From Chrysomallon squamiferum (Eukaryota; Mollusca; Gastropoda; Neomphalida; Peltospiridae): 64,000 bases of DNA. Positions within the stretch are counted from its first letter, which is position 1. Each line of letters starts with the position of its first letter. The stretch lies in NCBI GenBank assembly GCA_012295275.1, contig CM022665.1:31180957-31244956 (forward strand). The letters run 5' to 3'. Both the position numbers and the translations under genes were made by a program. Below, in pieces: positions 43,536 to 58,002 of this stretch. Below the pieces are notes generated by a model that saw only the letters and a program-made list of their open reading frames with translations, was not told where the DNA came from and did not search any database.

Positions 43536-43885
43536 AAAAGGTTGATGAATGTGAGTGTAGTCTAAAAATGATTGATGAAAATAAGAATGGTGTAAAAAAT
43601 TGTTTAGTATGATAGTGGCAAAAATATGGTTGATAAATATAAAGATGGCGAAAAAATGGTTGATGAATATGATAATGAAAACATGGTTGATGAATATAAA
43701 GGTGGTGAGAAATGGTTGATGAATATGATGATGATAAATGGTTGATGAATGTGATGGTGAGAAATGTTTGATGAATATAAGGATGGTGAAAAAATGTTTA
43801 TTGAATATGAGGACAGGAGAAAAAAGTTGATGAATATGAAGTTGAAAAAAAAAGGTTGATAATTATGAGAGTGGCATAAAAGAAG
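43536..43885 (+). repeat. Degenerate GTTGATGAATATGA minisatellite
   Basis: About twelve copies of a 25-36 bp unit of the form ATGGTTGATGAATATGA followed by a variable purine-rich tail (GGTGAAAAA). Strong purine bias on the plus strand. Unit length is not a fixed multiple of three and stops occur, so it is not coding. Confidence 0.85.
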
Positions 43886-43889
43886 TACA

Positions 43890-46800
43890 AATTTTGCTGT
43901 TAACTACAACATCAGAAAAATTAAGCCTGAGAAATTGTTAGATGACAAAAACCAGTGGATCACACTAACTGTTAATTTGTCAGAACAAACCTTTCTGAAC
44001 AATCACCATGGTAACAGTTCAATTAACCCACATATACCATATGGTGTATTAAGTCAATATATTTATTCTTCCTTAGGTGGTGTGTTGAATTTTTTATTTG
44101 TTATAATTAAATAAAAACCATATGGTGTTTGGGGTTTTTTGTATTTGTTTCCCCAAATTGATAAAATTGTAAGTCAATAATTATATACCAATGGATACTG
44201 ATGTAAAATTAAAAAACTTCATTACACTTTTATGCTACAAAGTTTTAGATTACATTCTAAAAATAAGTAAACCTTATTAAAAAAATTAACATTTGGTGTA
44301 TTTAACACATTAACAATACTTTTAAACACAAAGATAGTTATGTTTTATTTTGATACAATTTGTGATAATATTTTTTTCCTAATGAAAGCAAATAATGAGT
44401 TATAATTTTTTTAAAGTTTCATAAGCCTGACTGGAACAATAATAATAATGCATATTGTAATAACAACAATAAATATAATAATATTAATAATAAAATAATA
44501 ACAATAGTAATTTAACAAAATATTAATTCTTCCAAAAGAAACTATTCAAAGCAGAATAACAGTGGATTAGCAATGTTAAATTTTGTTGTTCCTTAAAAAA
44601 CGACTTTAATTGTTTATTAACATACTACACTCTTCAAGACAAACATCCTAAAACAGAGCAATATTCAGTTAAATTAAAAAGTCTCTATAAATGATCACTG
44701 CAATAATCTGGTTCCATTGTAATTATTTTATTTTTTCAATATTGCCATTTATTTTCTAAGTAAATGCCAATAGAAAATGCACAACAAATTACTTAACTGG
44801 TCACAAATTAACAATGAGAAAAAGGTTACAACACTAATATCAATGGCACTCTAATTCAGAAGTAACAACAGGATTTTTTCTAAAATCAAGTGCTATTAAA
44901 CTGCAACAAGTTATAGTCTCTTCATTATAATATACATGTACACAGATATGTTAAACTTACAGTTACAAATATTAGATTTGCATACTAAGGAAAGGTGGTG
45001 TTCTCTGTTCATAATATACTATCAACATGTTAATTGTTAAACTTTATATTTAAAAAAATCCAATAATATCATACATCTCTATGCAGCTAAATTTAATTTG
45101 GTTCTCTAAAATATATTACACTGTACATTTGTACACATATACATACACACATATATACCTAGATACTATAGTACTATTATTATTATTATTATTAAATCTT
45201 TTTGTTTATAGCTGTAAACAACAAAAACTGTACACTTTAATTAGAAATGATTCCAAATTCAACTTAGTTCAAAAATATTTTACAGACATATTAATTATTA
45301 ATCTTCATATTAAACAAACAACAAATATTACTCAACTATTTAGAAAACAAAATAAATCTCTGACCACTGTAGTATTTTAAACATGTAAATTAAAAACAAT
45401 AAAATAAATAAATAATAATAATTAACTCAGTATGAAAAACAATTTGATATTCCACAATAGTAAAGTACTGTAAATTAAATATTTTGTTAGGACCTGTGTA
45501 TTTATTTTTAATTGAAAAAACATTGTAAATTTAGATTTATTAACATTTTGTAACTACATAATCATCAAGAATTATACCAATTAAAAACTATATGGCAAAT
45601 TTATATCCTTAAATATTTTATATTCAAAGAATCATTAAATGTTGCCTATAAACAATACTTGTAATGATTAAAAATCAATTTAACAAATACAACATATGTC
45701 ACATATCAAATCTATTTAACATTTTATATTAAAAGATTGTTAAAATATTTAAATATTTCAATTTTGATTTCAAAACATACTTAAATAAGACAAATATTAA
45801 TTAATAACAATAGACTGGATTTAAGAACTGTTAACATTTTATAAAGACATAAAACAAATATTTCAATTTTCTTTTTGAATTATACAAATTCTCAAATTTA
45901 TTATCAATTAATATTTTTAACTATATAATTATGAAGTTTATTTTCACTATCAATATGGGATTTTCAATCTAAAGGCAAAAGTAGAACTATTCTAGAAGTG
46001 GACAATACCCAGGTACCATACTGGACTGATGAAAACATGACGATACACCAGAGATTCAGTGCTAAAATGATCACCAGAGGAACAAGAAAAGTCAAAACCA
46101 TGACTATTTTCATAGCAATTAAACATATTTAAGAGGCTAATGTATAAATTATACATACAGAAAACTAAAATAAATTAAAAACTATATCACACACTGATAG
46201 ATAAAAGCAGTATATATAGATATAGATATATAAATTTATAAATAATATTATAATTACATTACCTGTGGTTTTGATAATTAATAGTTTATCATTTTTAAAA
46301 TCTGCACAAAATGCCACCATCAAAATAAGTTCAAAATGAAGCTGCAAACATATCTCACTGGTTTTAAAAACGTTCACTAGACATCACAGAAAATGACAAT
46401 CACAATACGTTATACACAATTTAGTGAATGTCATGTGTTGCAGTACACCACAACAAGAGCTATGATAAAAACATGCTTACCATGGCATATCAAAAATAGC
46501 CATCCATTCACTGTGACTTACAATTTTATTCTATGAATACAATAAGACACAAACTCACTGACCTCGGAGGAAAGAAAAAGGTCATGCATGACAAAGAGTA
46601 ACAATGTATATTTACTGACAAAAAAAATACTGTTTTTAACCCCCCCATACAAGATGCTTATGGCAAAAAGATGCATTATTTAAGAAGCTTCATGCAAATT
46701 TAATTATGTCCTGAAAATCATTAACATCTCACATTTGATTGCAAATAAGAACATGTGTTACAGTCAAAAATAACCTTTTTTTTTCTTTCTTTTTTTGAAA

Positions 46801-47449
46801 ATAACTAACCAACAAAGTGATAGTATTAAAAGTTTTTTTTTTTTTAAATTATAATGTCTGTGTATATGTAACCACACACAGAGAATTACTGAAACCCTTG
46901 CATTTTAATAAATATATAAACTGCACAATTCATGAAAACTGAATTTGGCTTATATAACACACACCTGTTGACATAAAGCTTTTTAATTACAGAAGTACAT
47001 ACATAAAGCTAGACAATTATCACATGTATGTTAGCCCTGTTATTTACTAGATGTTCTTATACTGAGTAGTGGTATCTGCTGATTAACAAAATGGCAGTAT
47101 TACAATTTGCACAATTTAACTTGAAATATCAAAACAACAGTTTAGATGTCTTTTGTTAATTCATTAGATATCATTTAGATAAAATAAACTGTCTAGATTC
47201 ACACACACACACACATACACAAATCTTTGTGTATTTGTATGTGGAATCTATGTGTACATGCAAGTGTATGACTACAGTTTATTAAATTGCTAGTTTTGTT
47301 CAGTGTCCCCAAAATGCTAACTGTAGCTGATAATATACCAGAGATAACCACTTAGAACGTGTGTCACACTTCCTATGTAACACTGACTCAGCTAATCAGC
47401 CTCCTTTTCATTCTCACTGTTAATAACCACCTGTCAACAAAATATGATT

Positions 47450-47482
<33 letters not shown>

Positions 47483-48500
47483 GTAATATTATAAAACTTA
47501 ATTAGATCAGAATGCTTGGATAAAATAATTTCAACTCTACTAACATATTTTTTTTTTTTTTTATAAAGGAAAACCTCACAGATCCTTTGTCAAACACTTA
47601 TACACATCGACACATGAAAACTAACACAGTTACTCATATGTCTTTTTTAAATCAGCTTTCAGTATTAAACATAAAGATTAAAAAAATAATAATAATAAAA
47701 TATATATATAATAATTAAGGAAAATTAAAATAAGATGTAATCAAATCCTTGAGAATTTTTATCATGCTGCAGTATTAAGATGACAACAAAACCTTGATTT
47801 CTTCAGTATCAACATAACAAGATGTTCAAGTATCAAGGACTATACATACATATAATATATACATATTTTCACATATATATAATACTTACAGATTTATACA
47901 CATATATACATACAGTGATACATATACATGTATGATACCATACATTATAAATAATCAGAATGTAAAACATATAAAATATATATAATTAATGTGTATCCAA
48001 ATAATAATACACTCATTAACATAATCACATACACAGACATTCTGAAAATGACACATATGTTGTAATTTAATTTTTGCAAACTTTGTTTCAGACCATTAAT
48101 ATTATGTATTTAACTAATATAATTAAACAAGTAACCAAAATCTAAATGCCTAATATGTAACTATAATATCAAGAATGCTAAGTACAACAAGAAACCAAAT
48201 TTCCTTACAACCAAGACATTCAGATGCCATGACAGAAAAATTCCACTAGTTTTTTAAGTGTGAATAATATGCAAGCAAAAGAAAAATGTACTGTATTCCA
48301 AAATTAATTAAATCTTTTTAAAATCAAACAACTGCAGTGAAAACTAACTATACTGTTTATTTGTTTTTATATTACATCAAGCAGAATTATGTGACCACCA
48401 TCCAAAATGAAAACCTGTTTAGAGAGAGAGGCCAAAAAAAAAAATCAATAAACATTCCTAGTAAAGAGTCAAGATATATTATTCACAGATTGCCTGTCTG
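43890..48500. other. AT-rich DNA without recognised genes
   Basis: It contains small CA runs (47201-47215, 47452-47480) and an open plus-strand stretch at 45962-46132 that I do not recognise. Otherwise it is featureless. Confidence 0.5.
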
Positions 48501-48522
48501 TTAACCGTAGAAGAAAACTTAC

Positions 48523-48615
48523 CAAAATTCACCACAAAAACACCTAAGAATATTGTCCACACAATGAAATCCAATATCAAAAAAAAGAAAGAAGTTGTTT
48601 TATTTTCTTTTATCA
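48523..48615 (-). other. Candidate non-coding 5' exon, possibly of SYT1
   Basis: On the minus strand a good acceptor (pyrimidine tract CCTTTTTCCTCACAG) precedes 48615 and a near-consensus donor (TTTTG then GTAAGT) follows 48523, defining 93 nt with no coding potential. SYT1's first coding exon begins with an acceptor, so at least one 5' UTR exon must lie upstream on the minus strand, at higher coordinates. The zone 48620-48860 is richer in G and C than its surroundings, which would also fit a first exon or promoter starting further up with the same donor. The link to SYT1 is inferred only. Confidence 0.35.
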
Positions 48616-48619
48616 CTGT

Positions 48620-48860
48620 GAGGAAAAAGGTGGATGGTTTAAAACTCCACACAACAGACTGTTCACTGGATTTTCGTCACCATCACTCCTGTCCAACACT
48701 TGCTGCTGATCAATAAGCTGAAGGCATCATGGGTAAAGTCTCTGATTAGCTGCTGTGGATGCTTGGTTACAAAATGAAGGGAAGTGATTATGTTAATTAT
48801 TGGAGGGGGATAAACGTGACAGCAGAGGAGAGTGTCATAAACATCAACTGTTCAGAAACA
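48620..48860 (-). promoter_or_regulatory. Candidate promoter or first-exon zone
   Basis: Less AT-rich than the surroundings and lying just upstream (minus strand) of the candidate 5' exon. No TATA box or initiator stands out, so the call rests on composition and position only. Confidence 0.2.
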
Positions 48861-49109
48861 AACAGTTCGTGAAGTGTGAATTTTCTGAATACTACAACAT
48901 ATGTGAATAAAATGTACCTCAAGGTTTTAAAATTAGTCACATTTGCTTCAGTCAGATTAAATTAAACTTGAAACATTCTCCATGGCTTCAGTGTTAAAGA
49001 GTTATTCTTATTATAACTATATATTACATTTGGATTAGAATAATATACACTAACAGCAATTTAATTATGGTTGTTGATATTTGATCTCAACTGATTTTTA
49101 AAATCACAC

Positions 49110-49140
49110 GTGTGTTTGTGTGTGTGTGTGTATATATACA

Positions 49141-49172
<32 letters not shown>

Positions 49173-49225
49173 ACTACATATATATATATATATATTTGTA
49201 TATGTGTGTGTGTGTGTGCATGGTT
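49110..49225. repeat. GT/ATGT/TA compound microsatellite
   Basis: GTGT (49111-49130), TATATA, TATG repeats (49150-49172), TA run and GT run to about 49218. It explains the open frames on both strands here. Confidence 0.9.
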
Positions 49226-50901
49226 GTATGCATGCCATATTATCAACTGTGATTGCATTGCACCTATAAATAACAAGATGAAAACAGGTTATCTTTACAA
49301 GTACTCGATACTGCTCTTAAATGTAATACTAATTCTTTACTTAACTAATAATTATTATAACTACACTCAGAAAAAAAACATTTCGAAATATTGTTAATTA
49401 TATTGTTTGCTACAGATATATTTAATTTTGGACAGAAAATTGCCAGTTATAATATACAATAATGTCTGTACATTAATTATAACTATACTAGGGAAAATAA
49501 AGTTTTGAAATTTTGTTATTATTTGCACTACTAGATAGATTTGTGTGATAGATATTTATTGTATTATAATGTACAGTATCAATTATAGCTAAACATATAC
49601 GAAAAAGCAAAGAAATTTTGAAATTTTAACTGAACCTGTATGTGACTGTCATTATATTTAATTCTATACAGAAAAATGTAATTATAACATACAGTATTAT
49701 CTATTCATTTCCCATATGTCTGTACAATAATCATAATTATACTTATGCAAAGAGGTTTAGCAATTTACTCATTTAAACTGAATTGTAACTGTACCTACAT
49801 ATGACAGTTATTATATTTAATTCTATACAGAAAAATATAATTATATATACAATAATCATAACAATATTCAGATAAACACATTTACTAATATTTGTTATTT
49901 TGGATATAAAAAAGAAGAAAAAGAAGAAAAAACTGAAACATGTGGAAAGAAAGTATTACATTTTGGGTCAAACATTATCTGAACTTTAAGCATATTAAAA
50001 GAAATTTTATGATTTGGTACAGCTAATAACTCACTGTATGCTTGTGTCTGTGGCAAGGATTTCTTGCTGCTAACAACTAAAAGTAACCTAATGAATTACA
50101 GCAACAAGTTTCTTTTTATTTGTCATCATCCTCATTACAGAAAAGATACATGTTCAGTACCAGGTAAAAATAAAAAATATCCTAATAGTTTTATAAATAG
50201 TTCAATCACCTTTCTAAAGCTGATATAAGGTATTGATTAGGTATCAAAAATCTTGTTTTCATTGTGACAACTTTCAGTATGATAAATTACTTTGACAAAC
50301 CTCTTCTTTCAGTTATTGAATGAAAAAACAAAGATAATTAATTCTTGAAAATACCTTCAAATAGGAAAAGATACTGTTAAAGCAATACTTCAAAAAGGCA
50401 AAGGGTAGATTTGTGTGAGAAAATGTGTACGTGTGTGTGTGTGTGTGTGTGATACTGTTACCATGACCACCGTCCTTTATAACATTGATTTATACATATA
50501 TGCAAGCATGATACACTTTATATATTTTACCATATATATGCATGTATGTATGTGTATAGTTAGGTAGTGAAATATGTCTTTATCTCTCAAAGGTACATAG
50601 GCAGGTAGGTATGTAAATATCTGTTTGGTTTATATGTGTGTGTATATATTTATAAGCAAACAACAGTGTGTGTTCATTTAAAATACTTTTTTCTTCAAAC
50701 AAAGACAAAAATAATATCCTACAGGCTATTTTAGATGATCTATTTATGAAAATATGAAAAATTAAAAATGTAATTAGCAAATGAAGATGACTTAAAATTC
50801 AAAAAAAAAAAATAATAAATAGAAAAGTTACTTATTTAACTATATTGTTATTTAAAAAATTATTTTAAAATTTTATATTTCAAATATGTGTATAAGCACA
50901 C

Positions 50902-50905
<4 letters not shown>

Positions 50906-50941
<36 letters not shown>
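50906..50941. repeat. AC microsatellite
   Basis: About 18 AC copies just upstream of the 20-bp satellite. A GT run lies at 50429-50450. Confidence 0.95.
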
Positions 50942-50943
<2 letters not shown>

Positions 50944-51064
50944 GAGAAAAAAAAGATATCCTTATAATTTTTTATGGTTATCATGTGTATTTGTAAAAGT
51001 CAGAACATAATTATTCCAAACATTTAGGATATAATATATAATATTAAAATATATTATAAAACCC

Positions 51065-51570
51065 TTTGAAATGCTACAAAACATTAGAACATTTCAACAA
51101 ATCACTGGAATATATTAGAGAATAACAGGATATATTACCAGACATTAAAACAAATTGCAAAATGTTAGAACATATTACAGAATATTAGGATATTTTACAA
51201 AACATTAAAACATACTATGTCATATAATAAAATATTACAACATATTAGAAAATACATTAGACAATATTATGTAATCATCACATATTTACAAAACATTAGA
51301 ATATATTACAGAATATTAGGATACATTCCAAAACATTACAGCATATTATTACATATTAGAATATGAACAGAACAGTAGAACAGTTAAAAAATGGAAAATA
51401 CTGCCAAACATTAGGACATTTTGCTAAACATTAGAACATATTGTCAAGCATTAAAACATACTGCCAAATATTGGAACATGTTGCAAAACATTATAACATA
51501 CTGCAAAAAATTAGAACATATTACAAAACTGAACATATAGCAAATACTTAGAGCACATTACAAAATGCCA
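51065..51570. repeat. Degenerate 20-bp satellite
   Basis: About 20-25 tandem copies of a unit near TGCAAAACATTAGAACATAT. In 51402-51520 six consecutive units are each exactly 20 bp. Elsewhere they have small gaps. A looser version of the same motif (CCAGAACATAATA) continues at 51790-51990. Confidence 0.88.
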
Positions 51571-51999
51571 GGATAACTCTATTATACATAATCAGAACAT
51601 TTTTTATAAAACATTTCCATGAAGTATCCATCATGTGCAAGACAACCTAAGTATTCATCACAGTTCCTAATATATGTTTACTGTTAAATGCCATAACTGT
51701 AATTTCTTATTGTTCAAAATAGTGAACAAATTTTTTTCTTTCTAAAACACATAGTCACAGTGATTTTGGATAAAGGATTACTAAAATGGTAGATTATATA
51801 ACTCTAAAGTACCAGAATTTATATTGCAAAATGCCAGAAAATAATTAGTACCAAAATATCAGAACATAATAATATGAAATACCATAATATTAAAAATGCT
51901 AGAACATAATATTAAATATACCAGAACAAAATATAGCATTAATCGACATAAGAATACAAAATGCCAGAATACAATATAACAGGACATATTTTAAATATG

Positions 52000-52770
52000 G
52001 CCAATCCTATTAGCCTTGATTCTCAGTCCAGGTCCCAAGTTCATCCTGCAGGAAGCAGTTATTACATTTGCACTAGAAAACCTGGACAAATTATTTATTT
52101 GATCAGTCTGCATTTATATGAAACCACTGACTTTCTAAAGATGATGATAATAATAATAATAATAATGATAATCTTGATGATGATGATGATGGTATAATCA
52201 TGCCGATAATAATAATAATACTAATAATAATAAATAACAATAATAATCTTAAAAATGTTAAAAATCTTAATAATCTTATTTATTTTATTTTTTTATTTTT
52301 TTATTTTTTGTACTATAATATTATACAGGCAATGTTCATTACTGTTATTTCTATCTAAATAATAATCAATGATTGCAATACCTTTGGCCAGATATTGAGA
52401 ACTGCCACACCTGATATCACAGTCATACAAGAATAATTAATTAACCATCAGATAATATTATCTAAAGACATAGTGTTAACTTATAAAATTACTGATATGA
52501 ATGTCACAGAATAGACAATTCGCTGACCTAAGTTATTCATCATCTGTCACTTGTTTTAATGTTATTTAAAATTTACTATGAAGAAAATTTAAACACTCAA
52601 AAATTGAAAAAAAAAAAAATATATATATATTTGTTACATGTTTCTGTTGTGATAGGCTGTATACCTTCATGACTGTTGTAGTTTTTGTTACTGTTGTTTT
52701 TAGTATGAATATTATTTTATTACAGACAGGATGCTTCACATCATTAATTTAAAGAAGTAGTCTATTCTTC
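52000..52770. other. Intergenic DNA with GAT/AAT runs
   Basis: It contains ATG/ATA triplet repeats at 52141-52260 that explain the open frame at 51961-52197. Nothing else is recognised. Confidence 0.6.
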
Positions 52771-52774
52771 TTTT

Positions 52775-52925
52775 TTTTCAGTTTTCCTAGAAGCAAGGGA
52801 TCATTTATATTCATCTTTCCATAGACAGGAAAGCACATAGCATGAACTTTAATAAACTAATGCTGGAATGGAGAAAATACCAGAGAGAAACAATATAAGT
52901 ACAGAGAACCACCAATTTACTCAAT
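52775..52925 (-). mobile_element. Eroded mollusc-type tRNA SINE, copy 3
   Basis: Core shared with the copies at 53.8 and 61.9 kb: CATCTTTCCATAGACAGGAA, AGCACATAGCATGAAC, then AATAAACTAATGCTGGAATG. Partial and old. Confidence 0.55.
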
Positions 52926-53814
52926 GTATGTATCCATACATATAATTATTTTGATATTATCATGGTATATATGCCTATATATGTATGTGTTTTTACATGT
53001 GACATCTGTATGTGTGAAATATAATTATTTCCCATCATGGCATGTGCTGTAAATAAAGCTGTATCTATACATCAATTCACTTTTTTAACAATTTTATTTT
53101 AATCACTCAATGTCATAAATATTTCAAGCTTAATTCAAGAATCAAATTCAGTAGTCAATATCTGCTTGTCCTGTGTGCATACTAGAATAAAACAAAAAGA
53201 AAATGTTGAATCAATAAATCATGATGGGTTTTTTAATTTTGTATGTATGATGTAGTTCGTGACTTGCCATTATTTCCTGTCTATTATTTTTCAGTATATT
53301 GTAGTCATCAGTCATTCATTTGCTAATTTCAGATTCTACTTCTCTTTATGTTATTTTGGTTTTAGGTGGGGTTTTTTTCTGTAAAACAAATTTTTTGCAG
53401 TGATTTAAAAATTGTTCCTCGGTATACAGACTGGTTTTAGACACTGTTAAAGATATTTATGAAGCATCATAAATAATAATAGTATAGTATCTTGAAGTAT
53501 GCACCAAGAATAAAATTATGGTAGTCTAGGCCATAATGGTAAAAACAATTATTATATCACATATTGGTATGTAGATCTGTATTATATACAACAGGTATAT
53601 AATAAAATGTCTATTTATGTATGCTATATTTCTAGTTACAAATGGAAATATGCTGATACAGAGCAACCCCCACTAATCTCCATGGTTTAACCTCGACATA
53701 TTAAATGAATAAAGACATTTCAACCCATTTCAATATATAAAATTATATTGTGTCAAACATATGAAATTTGTAGAATGATCATATAAGATGAAAGCTATTA
53801 TAGTATTAGATGAG

Positions 53815-53975
53815 CTGTTATCAGTTAACAGAAAAGAATCTTTTAGATATATTTTTTCATTTTCAGGAAAAAATACATGCTATGGCTTTGATATAATGTG
53901 TCATAAAACAGTGGCTGGAGTGGGAAAATAGCCCAAAGAAAACATCAGACATCCTAAAGGCATATAATTATTTTT
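53815..53975 (-). mobile_element. Eroded mollusc-type tRNA SINE, copy 4
   Basis: CTGTTATCAGTTAACAGAAA, AGAATCTTTTAGATATA, TGCTATGGCTTTGATATA and GGCTGGAGTGGGAAAATAGC follow the same order as copies 1-3. Confidence 0.6.
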
Positions 53976-53999
53976 TATGATACCATTGACCTGTACTCA

Positions 54000-56900
54000 A
54001 TTTACCTGGGCTACATACAGCATTGAAGTTTTTTTACCAGTGTACGTCAGCCCACTCTTTAAAAAAAGGAAACAAACCATAAATGATTGAAACAGATAAC
54101 AGTAATTAAGTATATAGAAACTGAACTGCAGGAAGATAAAAACATTACAACTGAAAACTTCATGTCATAACACAAATATTCATTTCTTGTGCTGTATTGT
54201 TACTTTATATATAAATATATATATATATATATTTATATATTAATTATTGCAGATTGTATGGTTCATGTACCTTAGTGTATTATTCACTGGCGTGAAATCC
54301 AATACTATCCACTTCTCCAAGACACATCTAACAACCAGTTAAATTTATTTTCAAACTAAATATTTTCACTTTATTGTCTCCAGTGTCTGTATTTTACCAA
54401 GAAGATCAGATCAGATACAAGTTATTAATTTCCTAGTGTCAATTGAAAATAGAGTGTTTCTGCCATAGGCATAGACATTTCTTGCCTGAAAACCAACTAA
54501 AATAGCCACAAAAACAATACAAATGTATCTGTCAAATTAAAACTTAACTTGATTTTTGTCATCTTCTTAGTTTCTTTGACTTTAAATTATTTTGCACTAT
54601 ATTACTAGTAACAAAGGATAACACAACAATGGAATTATTGTTTATAAATCATGTAAAAGACACTGACCGGATGTGGCAGCAAATGAGATTTCTTATATTA
54701 CTACATACATTATTATCCCAAACCCAATAATTAAACACTATTTGCTCAGATCTCATTAATGGAACATTTCTTGCATAGTTCTTCATTTTGTTATGCCTAT
54801 CACAACAGAAATAGTTTAAGTAGGTTACCATTTGTTTCCATAGAGAATATATGGATTCTATTTTTATAAATAAATTTCTAACTGAATAAGATTATAATAC
54901 AATGTTGTGCTATGGAACAGAGTGGAGATAAAAAAAAAAAAAAAAAATAAAATAAAATGAACAGTTAATGGAAAATGTAATGATAAAAAGTATTATGAAA
55001 AGCATTAGCACAGTATGTGGATGTCTATGTAATTTACTTTCTCTCATAATGATGCAATACAGTTATCAACAGTGAAAAGCACTGACAAATTGGAAAACTA
55101 TTTAACTGGTGAAAATAAAAAAAGTAAATATCAGATTGTGTGTGGGTCTATGTATACTGCATATGTGTATCTGTGTTAATGTGTATCTGTGTATGGACAG
55201 TTATCTATATGGATTTATATATGTGCAGGAACGTGTTTATTTATATATGGGCTGGTGTATGTGTATGTGTGCATATGTGTGTTAGCATTGGTGTATGGAA
55301 AGGTATGCATGTGTGTGTGGGTGTAAAAGTGTGTATGTGTGTACTGAAATGTATGCAAGTGTATAATGGCAGCTATACATACGTATTTGTATGTGTGAGT
55401 GTTTCTAGCTTTGATGGTGGCTGCTTTCATTAACTTTACTTACTGTGACATTTTGCTAATGTATTCTGTTTCACATCACACATCACACTTTATTAAATAG
55501 AAAGCTTTTTAAATATGGTAAGCATATTTCACAATTTTGGTATTGTTCTTAATGCTGGATGTGCATTAATTTACAGAATGGACCAATTTACCTTGTATTT
55601 CATCATAAATACATGCATGGTTAAAAAAAGAAGAAAAAAAAAAAGAAAATCAAAAGGGCAGATGTGTATATATGTGTGTGTAAATGCTTTTATTTACTAA
55701 CCTTAAGAATACTGAAAAAATACCATTAGCAGGCTAAAGAAACATAATTTTGTAATAAACCTTAAACAAAATTCTGCAAACATTTCAAAATATCTTATAG
55801 ATATATTCTACAACAGCAAAGCATAGAAACAAACATCATTATACTAGATACTCCTGTTATTTCTCATTTTCAAGATAAGAATTCATAGATATTTTCTTAG
55901 AGATTTCCATTTCATTTTCTCTAGAAAAAGATCCATAGAGGGTTGGGGTTTTTTTGGAGGTTGTTTGTTATCAATTTGTGATTTCTTTTTCTAGATAAAA
56001 ATTCATTTTCTTTTTGATGTAGAACTGAGTCATTTCTTTATTTTTTTCTAGAGATTTCCATAAATTCTTCTAATTTTTTCTTGTCAAAAATCCATGTGTT
56101 TTTGCTGGTTTGTATGTGCCTTTTTTTTTTCAGAGCATTTTTTTTTTCCAGATAATAATCAACATCAAAATAACAGCAGTAAAATCAAACCAGTTTTTTT
56201 TAATGGGATATCACAGAAGACATATTAGTAATAACTAACTCTATTGATTACCAATGTACAACAATAGCCTCATAATAAAACCAAAACTCAATTCATGAAC
56301 AGTTCTGAAGCAGGAATATAAACTAAATGTACATATTAGAATCCATATTTACATAATTGTGGGTGTATTTATTAGTATTATTTTCTTCTTCTTCTTCTTT
56401 TTCAAATCAAACCACTTCTGGATTGCTTTGTATTCACATATTTTCATAATTAGTTTTGTATATTAAAGTATTTTTTATTTCAATATATGAATCTCATTTA
56501 AAAATTTTGAGAAAAAGATATGGCAATAAGTATTCTATATTATTAAAAAAAAAATCAAATAAAAAGTCCTTTTTATATTGTATCTTATAATAAAAACATA
56601 ATGTTAATAGATAAAACAATCATTTCATAATCAAATTTGACATTCCCCCACTAAAAAAAAAAAAAAAAAAAAAAACAAAAAAAAAAACCCTCAGAAACAA
56701 AAACAAAACAGTCATATATATTTTTTTAGTTTTGAAACCAGTTAAAATATACAATGCAAATCTTTGACAAATCAGTAAGAAATACAATTTATATCATTAG
56801 ATAAACAGATACAACTAGTTTTGCACCTTTTCTCCTTTTTAATACTTCTTAAAAATAAAAATAAAAATAAAATAATAGAAGGAAAATAAATCAGTTTTTC

Positions 56901-57990
56901 AAGTTAAGATTTTAAATACAACTTGTATATACTACTTGTGATAAAAAAAATCTGTAAGTGAAGTAGAATTATTACTATAAAGCAAACAAAGTAAAAACTA
57001 TATAGGAAAACAAAAATCAGCCATTCCTTTAATGAATGTTTAATAACAACAACAATAACAATATATAAATAAATAAATAAATAAATAAATAAAAAGTAAC
57101 CCAAAACCTTTGGATCTTCCAGATCCAATCACACAAATTGTGTAAGAAACAACCTTTACCAAGAATTAAGTACATTAAGCAAAATGTCTAATCCTTACAT
57201 CCTTTTCTCACTAAATCTTTTAAAAAGAATAAACAATAATAATAAAATTAAAAAATAACCAAATTGGCCAAAATGTTTGGATTTTCTTGATTCAGTTTTA
57301 ACAATCATTTACCTGATTAAAAACAATATACCCAAAGCATTTTGTTTTCACTATAAATCATTAAAAAGAAATAAACAAAAATGTTTTGCTTTTTTTACTG
57401 TCATTCAAATTATTATAAAGAATAAGTGTTAACAAAAATTATTTTACTAATTCTAAAACCCTTTCTTCATTGTAAAATTTAAAGAAAAATTAATTGATTT
57501 TATGAAAATATTCCCTGAACACAGTGATTTTCTAGATCCAGTATAAAGATATAAAGAATAATTTTGACCATTATATCATTTCTTTACAAAACATACATAA
57601 ACCTGATATAAATAACAATTTTTACCAAGAATACAATAAACTGGTTTGATAATTCTTATAAAATTTCAGTACTGTCTGATCTGTCACTAACAGAAATTTG
57701 TTATAAAGAATCATTTTTACCAAAAATTCAATACATTAATACTTGTTCTTTATAAATCTAAGAAAGGTGTAAAAAACTTGGATTTTCTAGATCCATTTTA
57801 ACAATCCTTTACACAAACCCATCATAAAGAAATATTTTTATCAAGAATTTGATATACAAAACCTTATACCCATTTTTCACTGTAAATCTTATAAAAAGAA
57901 ATACTACAAAACCCTGAAATTCCTTAGATTCAGTTTTAACTAACGCAACCCAGACATAAAGTATAATCTTTACCAAAAATTCAATAAGTC
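54000..57990. other. AT-rich intergenic DNA
   Basis: It contains TGTG-rich DNA at 55138-55400 (source of open frames on both strands), A-runs (54931-54947, 56656-56677) and TAAA repeats (57065-57090). No gene was recognised. Confidence 0.55.
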
Positions 57991-58002
57991 AAGTTGTGGC
58001 AG

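Larger units (their letters stand above)
34863..48522 (-). other. Upstream region, possibly SYT1 5' intron
   Basis: If the exon candidate at 48.5 kb is right, this is a 13.7-kb intron. It holds a GT/CA inverted pair, a duplicated 58-bp segment, a transposon end, the GATG-type minisatellite and the RFX/CCAAT/CRE cluster, each listed separately. No certain coding exon was found on either strand. Confidence 0.4.

Noticed and set aside
45962-46132. Plus-strand open stretch of about 56 codons
   Set aside because: No splice pair, no family match and weak composition contrast; could be chance.
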